Assembly: GCA_028532985.1 (NCBI GenBank)
Contig: JANCIK010000001.1
Coordinates: 3,534,001 to 3,598,000 of the forward strand
Length of the DNA: 64,000 nucleotides
Source of the DNA: Stropharia rugosoannulata
Taxonomy: Eukaryota > Basidiomycota > Agaricomycetes > Agaricales > Strophariaceae
Direction: 5' to 3'
Each line of letters opens with the position of its first letter. The first letter of the stretch is position 1. Made by a program: the position numbers and the translations under genes. The notes beneath the pieces were generated by a model. The model was not told the DNA's origin. It did no database searches and worked only from the letters and a program-made list of their open reading frames with translations. Shown here one piece after another: positions 24,046 through 34,188 of the stretch.

Positions 24046-24753
24046 AATGGCTGTTGTGAGACGAAGTTACGATTTAGCGAGCGTGTCATGATTATATGGA
24101 TCTTCCTTGGATTTATCGGTAGTGTCAGTCAAGTGTTAGTAGTACTGAGGACAGAGCATTATGACATTTACTGGGAAGCAAAGAGGTAGCTAGCAGCAGC
24201 GAGAATTGTTGGTTTCAAGCTGCCTTGAGATGTGCAAAGTCCTAGTACCTTGCCTCAACATTCCCCACGGCCGCTGGATGCGTGCTCCGAGCAAGTCCGA
24301 TCGCAACCTGTCATCGGCAACCACCATAGTACTTTTCTCACGACAAACACTCGACAAACACCCTCACGACCTTCAAACGTCTTTTTTTTATGGCAGTTTG
24401 CAGTGCCTGATTCACTTTCTACCTCATCTCTCTGGTCATCCGCAGATATGCCACCAAGCTTACCTACTGCTGTCTTGTGGGTAAACATGTCTTAATAGGC
24501 CTTGACCAATGACAAGTGCTAGTGACCGTGCTAGGCCTTTCGGAAAGGCGTCTCACGCGTCTCCTAACACATGATAACGCAGTGGAGTTTATCGGGCGCA
24601 TGGGGAAAATAGGAACCATGTGTGTGCTCACCACCATCGTATCATCCTCGTATCTCGAATTCTCATGTACCAGACACAAACTTATTTATATAAGGTCAGG
24701 CGATCTTACCCTGTTTGCGGAACAAATCTCGCGTCTTTGCTTGCTCGAACATC
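24046..24753 (+). promoter_or_regulatory. Spacer and promoter between the P450 twins, TATA box at 24687-24694
   Basis: No gene in about 700 bp. The last 110 bp resemble the core promoter of copy 1: cgtatctcgaattctcat followed by a tatataagg box 67 bp before the ATG at 24754. No counterpart of the MITE-like element is present here. Confidence 0.5.
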
Positions 24754-27019
24754 ATGACCTTCATGAACTATGCGTATCCTGTATTATTCACTACTTTTGT
24801 CTCATATCTCTTGAAGTTTCTGCTTAGAAAGAGGCTTCCTCTTCCACCTGGTCCCAAAGGTTATCCCTTGATTGGAAATCTCTACGACGTCCCGGCATCT
24901 TATCCTTGGTTTGAGTATGCTCGATGGTCTAAGGAACATGGAGAAATATGCTCATATACCGTCCTCGGAAAAACGACCATTATCCTCAACTCTATGGAAG
25001 CCGCTGTAGAATTACTAGAGAAGAGATCTGGTATATATTCTGATCGCCCGAGGATGGTCTGGTCCACTCTTCTCGCGATCGAAACAAAGACACCTAATAT
25101 TATACTATTTGCTTCAGGTGATGACGAAGGAGCTCTTAAACTGGGGCTGGAATTTTGGCGTCATGGATTATGCAGACTGGTGGAGGTCAGTATCAAGGGG
25201 TCTTGGCTGTAGAATGAGCTCTGCTAAGACCAACTATCATATTATAGACGCCACCGTCGGATGTTCCAGCAGTATTTGCTTCCTCAGCATATCTCCGATT
25301 ATCATCCACTCCTACAGAAAAGGGTTACCGTGTTTATGGACCAATTGGTTAATTTTCCAGAAGAATTTGCCTCTCATATACAACAGTCAGTCCTGAGTTC
25401 CTCTGTGATGCTATCAGCTCATTACTTGTGGTAGTTTTGTAGGCTCCGTGGTCTTACAAGCAGCATACGGATACGAAGTCAAACCTAAGAATGATTTCTT
25501 CATCAAACTCGTGGAAGATGCTAGTGAACCACTCTTTCTCGCCGTCACCGGAGGATCTTTTGTCGAGTTTTTCCCTATGCTTAGTTACATTCCTGGTATG
25601 TCATATCATCGTCAACTTGACGGACTAAAGAGACTAAAATTGAATGGTTGTTGTTGATTTGAAGAATGGATTCCTGGTGCTGGATTCAAACGAATCGCAA
25701 AAGTTGGCGCCAAATACGCAGGAGATGTACTTAACATGCCTTTTGAAGATGCTAAAACATCCATAGTAAGTGCCCCCCTTTCGCTAATATGTGGCACTCT
25801 GACCTAGGCTAATGAATGGATGGCATAGGCAAATGGCTCTTCCAAAAAGTGCTTTGTATACGACCAATTGGAAGAGCTCAAATGGAACAAAAGGGCCACC
25901 AGTAAAGAATTGCAAGAGGAAGAAGAGATCATCAAAAATTGTGCAGGCGTGTTTTTCTTGGGCGGTGCTGACACGGTATATCACATCCCGCCTCTAATAT
26001 AAGCGTTGTTGATTAACTTATACTGTAAAGACGTCGGCCCTGCTGCTCGGATGGATATTAGCTATGGCTCGCTATCCTGAAATACAGAAACGAGGACAGG
26101 AAGATGTCGATAAAGTACTTGGCTCAAGTAAATTGCCGGAACCCAACGACAGAACATCAATGCCCTATGTCGAAGCAATGCTTCTAGAAGCTATGCGATG
26201 GTGGACTGTGTTACCATTAGGTACAGTCCTTCGCGTCATTTATAATATTTGGACTGTTAACGTATAAACGATTCGTCTTTGAACTATAACAATCATAGCC
26301 GTCCCGCATGCTGTCATTAGCGAGGATGTGTATAAAGGTTACCGCATTCCAGTAGGTGAAAGCCTTTCATCTGCGTGCAATTGTACATTCTGATCGATTA
26401 CCCTGCTATAGGAGCTACTGTCTTCCCTAATGTTTGGTGATTGCAAGCTACTAGCTAGGCAGCCTTGCCTTCCACTGTTTACCATGCTAATCAAACCTCA
26501 CTCACAGGGCCATATTGCACGATGAGAAAATATATCCTGACCCTATGACCTTCAAGCCAGAACGATTTCTCAAAAATGGAGAAATTAGCTTTGAAAATCA
26601 ACCAGATCCACTGTTGATCGGAGGCTTTGGGTATGGTCGAAGGTAATTGATATTTTTACTTTGTAGTTTGTCCATAGTGAACTTCAGATTGTTGACGAAT
26701 CACTAGGATCTGTCCTGGACGATATCTCGCTTTGGATAATGCTTGGATAGCCATTGCGTCCATCTTGGCAACAATGACTATTAGCAAAGCAACCGACGAA
26801 AATGGACAAATAATTGAACCTGAAGTGACAAGTACAGATGGGCATGTCGTGTATGTATGCCCGATTATCCCGAAGTCGACGTTGCTAATCATGCATTTTT
26901 TTTATTGATCAATACGAAGACATCCTAAGCCTTTCAAAGTTCAGTTCAATCTTCGCAGTGTTACTGCTCGCGACTTGATAGAGTCTGCCAAGGAGGAGAA
27001 TGATGTGCCTTCTGATTGA
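24754..27019 (+). CDS. Cytochrome P450 monooxygenase, tandem copy 2
   Basis: Same exon plan as copy 1 and highly similar throughout, including intron fragments such as gtcagtat...tgtagaatgagc, so the pair arose by tandem duplication. Key motifs are intact: PLPPGPKGYPLIGN, FLGGADTT (I-helix), EAMR (K-helix), PERF and FGYGRRICPG. The C-terminus is longer than copy 1 by a short acidic tail (EENDVPSD). Differences concentrate in the B'-C loop, the F-G region and the hinge after the haem, regions that shape substrate access in P450s. It is predicted to be an ER-anchored monooxygenase of unknown substrate. I read no frameshift or internal stop. Confidence 0.85.
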
Positions 27020-27234
27020 CAGGTAACGACTCAGTGAGTGTGCGCGAGACATATACGAATTTCAGATATCTGCATTCAATTTAACTAGTATTATGTATTA
27101 AGTATCAACAAATCAAAAGGCTGGAACTCAACTAGAACTACAAGTCTACTGGGACTTGAAAGAAAGAGTAAAATGAAAATTGATCATCGGGATTCGGAGC
27201 CTGGATTTCTGGAGCACTACCAAGTTCCAACGAT

Positions 27235-27385
27235 GGCTTGACAAGTTGACGGTTGACCTCGAGTCTCAGGACTCAGGAGTCGGAAGTGATTCGTGGTGGT
27301 CAGACTCCAGACTCACTGGTGATTGGTGCCTTGACAATGGTCATCGACGAGTCGACGAGTCGTGAGTCATCGTCCGACGTCCATC
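27235..27385. repeat. GACTC/GAGTC-rich low-complexity block
   Basis: The pentamer gactc or its complement gagtc recurs many times in about 150 bp (for example gagtctcaggactcaggagt and cagactccagactcac), interrupted by cgacgagtcgacgagtcg. It has no coding frame and lies immediately 3' of the tRNA gene. Its origin is unknown. Confidence 0.5.
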
Positions 27386-27448
27386 GCGGTCCATGGACCA
27401 TAAAGTTTAAACCATCTGACTTTCTGCAAAACGATTTCAAAAAAATTA

Positions 27449-27532
27449 TTCCGGTACGGGGAATCGAACCCCGAGCTACCGCGACACTTCTTTGATGAAA
27501 GGCGGTAATGTTAGCCGTTACACCATACCGGA
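27449..27532 (-). tRNA. tRNA-Glu (UUC) with a 12-nt intron
   Basis: On the minus strand the acceptor stem TCCGGTA pairs with TACCGGA, the D-arm TGGTGTAACGGCTA is standard for tRNA-Glu, and the T-arm CGGGGTTCGATTCCCCG is canonical. The anticodon stem ACCGC/GCGGT encloses CTTTCA, giving anticodon UUC, and about 12 extra bases (tcaaagaagtgt) sit at the normal intron position after base 37. Total length is 84 nt, which is 72 after splicing. Confidence 0.93.
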
Positions 27533-27652
27533 CTATCTTCGTTTAGGTTTTACAAGTCTTGAATTTGGCAATATATAGCCTTCTACAAAGCATCTAACAT
27601 TTGCAACTTGCTCGCCAACACTTGTCAGGGAAGAGTTCTCCTCTCATGATAC

Positions 27653-28909
27653 ATGAGCTTCCCAGATATCCGGCTGCTCTTGACGTCTGATATTTTCATC
27701 GCCTGTTTCCTGCCTCTTGTCATACTGCTCGCCACTTATAAACATCTTCCGGCTGCTTCCTTTGCAGAATTCCGCGATATTGTATCTCCCAGACACTCAA
27801 GACGTCAGTATGGTTCATTTTGTCTGGAGCGAGCCTACTTCTCCTACTCCCAATATGCCCGCCTATCGTCATACGAGTTAACCGGAATGCGAAACTCCTA
27901 CGCCTCTCTCTCTCGTTTCGGGAAGAATATAGGATATAAGATTGGATATCCAAAGAAGCTCGATAGGCTGCAACATGTAACAAGTCTCAACACCATGCTT
28001 GTTGACGATATCGTGGAACAAGCCTTGGAAGACTTTCCTTCTCTCAAGAGTGAACCAGTTATCAATTGCGGTCCGGCTGACCTCGGTCGGGCACGAGAGT
28101 CCTTGAAGCATTTCGTCAGAGACTGGAGTGAAGAGGGTGCAACGGAACGCCAGCGCATATTTACTCCAATTCTGCAAGTGTTGAGGGACGTCGATGTTAA
28201 CATGAGGGCAAATACGAAAGTTCTAATACCTGGGTGTGGACTAGGACGGTTAGCTTGGGAGATATCACAACTTGGTTAGTCTATCATATCCACTTTATAT
28301 CAAAGGATTAACAGACGTGTAGGCTTTGATACAACGGCAAACGAGCTTTCTTTTTTTATGACCTTGGCCCTTCGCTTCATCCTATCTCCAAAAACAACAG
28401 TCGTCAACCAACACCTTGTCCGTCCCTATGCACACTGGTTCTCACATCAGCTCTCCAATGACTCACTCTTTCGCGCTATCAGTTTTCCCGACGCTGTTCC
28501 AAGGTTGAATGAAAGCTTTCGTCTAGTCGAACAAGACTTCTTGCAATTAAAGGCGCCCTCCGGCAATGCCAACACGAACATAGGTTATGATTATATTGTG
28601 ACTCTGTTCTTCATTGACACTTCTTTAGATGTGTTCACAACTATGAGTCACATATACAGTCTACTTCGTCCAGGTGGTGTATGGATAAATCTAGGACCAT
28701 TGCTTTGGACTGGAGGAGCGCAATCCAAAGTTGAGCTCAATCTCGAGGAAGTTTTGCATGCAGCTGGGGAAATTGGTTTTGTCCTAGATGAAGGGGAAGG
28801 CAATTCACGCGCAAGGCAAACTATTGAATGCGAATACACCGGGGACAGGAATGCCATGATGCGGTGGACTTACAAAGCAGAATTTTGGGTAGCGACAAAA
28901 ATCAAATAG
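27653..28909 (+). CDS. N2227-family methyltransferase (carnosine N-methyltransferase-like)
   Basis: Two exons (27653-28274, 28323-28909) encode about 402 residues. The SAM-binding loop VLIPGCGLGRLAWEI is followed directly by GFDTTANELSFFM, then HWFSHQLSNDSLFRAISFPD, YDYIVTLFFIDT and SLLRPGGVWINLGPLLW. This order and wording define the N2227 domain found in human CARNMT1 and yeast Ynl092w, which methylate the imidazole of carnosine-type dipeptides. The fungal physiological substrate is uncertain because fungi do not usually make carnosine. An N-terminal hydrophobic stretch (about residues 12-28) could be a membrane anchor, unusual for the family, although a later start would remove it. The single intron directly follows the SAM loop. 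Confidence 0.85.
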
Positions 28910-30582
28910 AGGACGCTCGTTTCAACATGCCTTTTTTCCAGCTGCATGCCTTTTTCGATGTGTTTCATGCCATCAAATATAGCCTTGTTTCTTGTTGTAC
29001 GTTACTACCTCTAATGGGCCTTTCAATTGCTTGAAATGGGGCATTGCAACTAAACTAGAGACGCAGTGCCTGCGGTTCTTCCCGTTTCATGTGCGCACGA
29101 TAGGTCTCTCATTGGGCATGGCGCAAGAGATACATACGAAGTCCATCTAACCGGTTCTTGCTATCTATCTGACCTCAAGGCACCATTGTGATAATAATAA
29201 AAAGCGTAGTGAATCGTCTCGAGGCTGAGTACCAATTCTCTTTCTTGCATGAAACGTGTACTCAGCTCTTCTGCTAATTTCGGCTCCCCGGAATGTCTTG
29301 ATTTTACAAGACTACACAACTTCCTACCATTCAACTAGCCTGGAATGATATGGCGTCACTACCCCATTCGTGGAGTCGTCAGACACTGCTATTCATATCT
29401 GTATCGCTAGGGGTCTATGGGAAGGAGAAAACAGGTCTAGTGCTGTGGTTGCATTTCATCGGCGAAATTCTCGGTACACGACCGATTGCAAATCAGTGAC
29501 CAATAGAAACTCGTTGTTATGCTCGACTCACATGCGCTGCAAGTATATCTCGGAAACCTCAATCGCGCACGACAGTACCTCAACGCGACTATCAAAAACA
29601 ACGAGTAAGTAAATGCAGTCGGCAAAGGGGGCCCGTTTCATATGGCGTCAAATTAATTCTCTAATGTGAGTATCGTATCCCACTCCAATATAATCTACTG
29701 AACTCACGCTTTTACATGTCAAAGGAATGTAACTATTCCGTGCATTATAGTACCGAGGGGAGTTTGTCCTCGTTATAGTATTCTGCAGCGAAATCTCCCA
29801 TCGGTCGCAGTCAACTCAACGCTATTGTCCTCGGCAAGAATATCAACTTGTGCGTGGCCTCATATCCCGAATGTAGCGCCTGCAGCTCGAAAGGAGTTAA
29901 GAACCCGCTCAATTCTAAGCCAGCTCGTCCTGTAAAGAAGATTGACAGAAGTGTGATGGCAATTGCTGCATGTCAGACGCGTGTGTAGGCGGATCATCCT
30001 ATTTTTAAGTATTGCAGAGCTAATTTTAGCTTGCCGGATTACTATATTGTTTAAGATCTGCGCTGTTCGCTACAAGGCCAAGCAGCACGCATGAAGTGAG
30101 CATTATTCCTCCAGTGGGTTACTGCTTATAATTAATCTACCTTCGAGCTTTCCCAAGTCTATGTACTACGGTCGCTGTCTACTAATATTGCTTGGAATGT
30201 TTCCACAGATTTAAAAGCTCAGAAAAGCGTTCGTGAGACGTACCTTTCGTGAAATATAGCAGGACACCAAAAAGACAATAACTGTCTGAGAGACTTCGAC
30301 GCAATGGTAGATGTTTCATAGTGATATCTATTTCAAGCACTAACCCAAGTATGAAAATACACAGCAACTTACCAGTATTCACTTGGGATCGTGATCCAGC
30401 GGATGATAATCGCTCATTTTGACCTCTGAATTAGAAAGCGCCCGTGATAAACTCCATGCCCATCTGGATCTTGCACACGGTAAAACGTCAGTTTTTTTCT
30501 GCTTGGGAATTACGCGGAATTACGCAGCAATGTGACTCTATCTGAGGCAGAGTCAAGGTGTGGACAAGGGGTCGCTTTCAGG
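28910..30582. other. 1.7-kb intergenic region, no gene recognised
   Basis: Short open frames on both strands show no family resemblance and no consistent splicing. The final part is promoter for the GMC oxidoreductase gene. Confidence 0.4.
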
Positions 30583-30590
30583 TATAAAAG
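30583..30590 (+). promoter_or_regulatory. TATA box of the GMC oxidoreductase gene
   Basis: tataaaag lies 78 bp before the ATG at 30661, in the usual fungal position. Confidence 0.55.
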
Positions 30591-30660
30591 GCAGCAGTGG
30601 TTTGCAGTTAAAAATCACCCACAAGCGCTTCAGCTCTACTTCACTTACACTCTCTTTAAT

Positions 30661-32731
30661 ATGCGCCTTCGTCTAGACTTCTGTGTAGCTGCCGTTTTAG
30701 CGTCTGTGTGGTCAGTATTGGTCGTTGTTGACGAGAAAAGTGTGCTTATCTTTTATTTTATTTTACAGGCCTATTCTACTGGCCGATGCTCTGGCTGTGC
30801 GGGGAACTAACAGCACGACATCTACTGTTGCTCCTCCAGCCCAGACCGCGAATAATACCTACGATTACATTGTCGTTGGTTCTGGTCCTGGTGGAGGGCC
30901 CCTTGCTGCCCGCCTTGCCCAGGCTGGATTTTCTGTCCTTCTTTTAGACGCCGGAGAAGACCATGGCACGGATACAACCATAGAAATTCCACTTTTCCAG
31001 ACCTTCGCGTCCGAATACGCGCCAATAACCTGGCAATACTTCGTAGAGCATTTCTCAGACCCAGCCACGGCTATGCAAGATCCCAAGTTCACTTGGAGGC
31101 AGCCCAACGGCACTTTCTGGGTCGGACCCAATCCACCTGCCGGAAGCACACCTCTTGGTATTTACTACCCTCGCGCATCAGCGCTTGGAGGATGCGCGGA
31201 GCACAACGCTCTTGTCGCTTTGTATCCTGCAGAAGATGACTGGAACGTCATTGCAAATCTTACTGGAGACAGCTCGTGGGCCGCTTCGAACATGCGTCAA
31301 TACTGGGAGAAACTGGAGAATAACCAGTACCTCACTCCTGGTACGGCTGCAGCGGCTGGACATGGTTTCGGCGGCTGGCTGGACGTCACGCTTACGAACC
31401 TCAATCTTATTCTCGAGAACCAGAGGTGGATTGCCTTGTTGAAGGGCGCTGCTATCGTCATGGGCGAGACAGTCTCGAACGCTGCGTTGACCACCGTCAA
31501 TGGCCTTTCGTCCCTGATGATCACTGACGCCAACAACGACTCCCCGACGCGCGATACCACTCAAGGAATTTACCAGCTACCTCTTTCTGTCACTAACTCT
31601 ACGCGCGCACGTTCCAGCCCGAGATCGTTAATTCTCAACACTGCTTCGAACAGCCAATTCAAGTTGACAGTACAACTCAGCACACTCGTTAATAGAATCA
31701 TCTTTGACCAATCCACTTCAACTCCTCGCGCAATCGGTGTTACATACATGACTGGTAGTCACCTCTTCCGCGCTTCTCCCGACTCTTCAGGTGCTACCGT
31801 TACAGGTACAGGTTCTGCATTTGCCAGGAATGAAGTCATTATCTCTGGAGGCACTTTCAACACGCCCCAGCTTCTCAAATTGTCTGGTATTGGTCCAGCG
31901 GCAGAGCTGCAGTCATTCAACATCCCTGTCGTCCTCAACTCTCCCGCAGTCGGCACGAACATGCAGGACAGATACGAGGTCACGGTTACTGGCACACTCC
32001 CTACCAACTTCCCCAGCTACGCAAACTGTACCTTCGCCGCGACGAGCAGCGACCCGTGCTTCGTCAACTGGCAGGACGGACAGGACAACCATGGGATCTA
32101 TAGCACCAACGGCGTCGCGTTTGGCGTCATGCTGCAGAGCAGTGTCTCGGTCCCGACGAGCACTGATATCTTTGTCGGCGGTCTTCCGGCCAACTTTCAC
32201 GGGTACTTCCCCGGATACTCTACCGCAGCAGATCTGCACACCTGGTCGTACCTTGTCCTCAAAGCGCACAGCCGTAACAACGCCGGAACAGTCACCCTCT
32301 CGTCCTCGAGCATCCTCGACCCGCCCAAGGTCAGCTTTAACAGCTGGACTGTTGGCGGCGACGACGATTTGCAGGCGGTGTACGAGGGCGTGCTGAACGC
32401 GCGCGCGATGTTCAACCAGACAATAACACCTGATGGCGCGTTCTCTGAGGTCTTCCCGGGCACTGCGATTCAGAGCGAGACCGATGTGAAGGCTTGGATC
32501 ATGACCAATGCGTGGGGCCACCATGCGAGCTGCTCGGTCCCGATTGGCCCCACCAGCGACACGACGAACTCGGTGCTCGATTCAAGCTTCCGCGTAAAGG
32601 GTGTGAACGGACTGCGTGTCGTTGATGCGAGCGTATTCCCCAAGATTCCGGATGTCTACATCGTCGGCGCTGTATACATGATCTCTGAGAAGGCTGCCGA
32701 TGTTATCATCTCTCAGGCGTCAAGCTCCTGA
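30661..32731 (+). CDS. Secreted GMC-family FAD oxidoreductase
   Basis: A 50-nt first exon (30661-30710) and one long exon (30769-32731) give about 670 residues. The start at 30661 is chosen because it yields a clean signal peptide (basic start, then FCVAAVLASVWPILLADALA). The FAD-binding dinucleotide fold follows (YIVVGSGPGGGPLAARLAQ...LLLDAG), with the second GMC signature GGTFNTPQLLKLSGIGP and the C-terminal WGHHASCSVPIG containing the first catalytic His. It is the broad glucose/aryl-alcohol-oxidase-like superfamily (CAZy AA3-like), acting extracellularly to oxidise alcohols or sugars. The second catalytic His/Asn seems absent: the aligned stretch before MISEKAADVI reads PDVYIVGAVY. Several N-glycosylation sequons are visible. 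GC content and codon bias rise towards the 3' end, suggesting a well-expressed gene. Confidence 0.85.
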
Positions 32732-34188
32732 TCGTCTCGATCCGTTTGCTTTCTAACCGACTCCTCTCCATGCTTTCGTTGCAACTAACTATTTATTTAT
32801 TGTTACAGAGTATTTTCAGCCTTTCATTGATTCAGTGACATCCTGCCTCTCATTTGTTGACGGTGAAACCTTGCCTTCTTTATGAGTTGATCTCTATGAT
32901 ATTTTGTACTTTTATTACTACACCATTAGCTTATTTATTGTTAGCCTCTGTAGAAATTGTAGAGTAATTAAATTGGATTTGAAGTTGTTGACTTTATAAG
33001 CCTGAGCCGTATGAGTCGGAGCGTCCCGAGGTAATTGGATGTGGATTTGCTGAAGTGAGACGTCGCTAAGCGCTTGACCATCACAAATACGAAGATGAGT
33101 GTCGACGATCATCAACATGGTTATTATTAGATTTTCGTATTCCCGTTTTGACAGACCGTCAACGCATCTCAGAAGATGTCTGTCTATAGGTAAGTGAGTA
33201 GGTAAGACGGCCCCAGTCTGAATAGAAGAAGCCTGAAGAACCACTAAGGACATTACGCGTGCCTGAGCGTCCGAAAGTGTCGCGCAGACCCAGGGCGCTT
33301 ATTTCTTTCACACGATAAAAGAACTTCAGGTCCATTGAAAACGAGCTCAGAGGAGAGCAGATTTCGTCCGGTTTCATGCAGTAAGACTGACTCCAGCCCC
33401 GAGAAAATTCGGGCGGCTTCCGGTACGCAAATCAAGGTCGAATAATGTGTGCCCTTCTATGTTTCAGTGTATTGATTTACATAAGGACAATGTCTCTGTA
33501 GACTTGCGCCATACTGATGTGCACTGCAAGGAGGTAGTATACAGCTGGAGTAAACCACAGGAGTACAGCTGTTCTTCAGATGACAAATTACGTTCGGCTA
33601 ACGCTGTGGCATATTATTGCGTCGGAGACTGAGTGTTTATTTTCTGATTTATTTGTCAGAGGGTTTCAGTATAGCTATCACTGAGATAAAATTCTAAGTT
33701 AAAGAGTGAAAGGCGCGGCAGGCGTAAGTCTTTTATGTAAAAATGGCTGATGTTGGTCAGGTGCTAACCCTAACCCATGTCTGAGGTCCGTGCGCGTGAG
33801 ATGATTGGAATGGAAAGAGGCTGGGAATGGTTTTCGTTGGACGTTCGTTATTGTTGCCGCCGTCTTCGTCGTTTGTTTGTCGTTGCCGTCGTTCTTGCCT
33901 CGTCTTCGTCGTTGTTCTCGTCGTTGACCTCCACGCACAGCGCCTTTTCCTCGCGCAGAGACTTCGTTCAATTCTCATCTCTTGTTGAACCTTCTTCTCC
34001 TTCGCGTGCGTGTCTTTTTATTTCACCCCAACCACCACACTCGTTTTGCTGGACTCCAGCCCACACGCTCCCTACTCATTAGTATCTACAATTCTAACAT
34101 CCTTCTTCCCCTTTTTTTGCAATAATTCCGCCGTTGCCATACATACCCCCTCCATTTTTACCCGCTGCACCACACACATACCGCTGCA
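32732..34188. other. Intergenic region and promoter of the RRM gene
   Basis: No gene seen up to about 33700. From 33780 to 34188 the plus strand is strongly pyrimidine-rich (many tc, cgtcgt and ctc runs), as in fungal housekeeping promoters and 5' leaders. An isolated telomere-like ctaaccctaaccc is at 33764-33776. Confidence 0.45.
33764..33776. promoter_or_regulatory. Telo-box-like motif, two TAACCC units
   Basis: ctaaccctaaccc lies about 410 bp upstream of the RRM gene. Such telo-boxes bind Myb-type factors (Tbf1/TRF-like) in promoters of translation-related genes in several eukaryotes. Two units may also be chance. Confidence 0.3.

Noticed and set aside
31913..32524. Minus-strand 200-residue frame inside the GMC oxidoreductase
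   Set aside because: Shadow frame in a GC-rich, codon-biased exon. The plus frame carries all GMC motifs.
13712..32731. A secondary-metabolite cluster (MFS, two P450s, methyltransferase, GMC oxidase)
   Set aside because: No polyketide synthase, NRPS, terpene synthase or other backbone enzyme is present, the methyltransferase is of the N2227 type, and a tRNA and a housekeeping Nudix gene interrupt the row.
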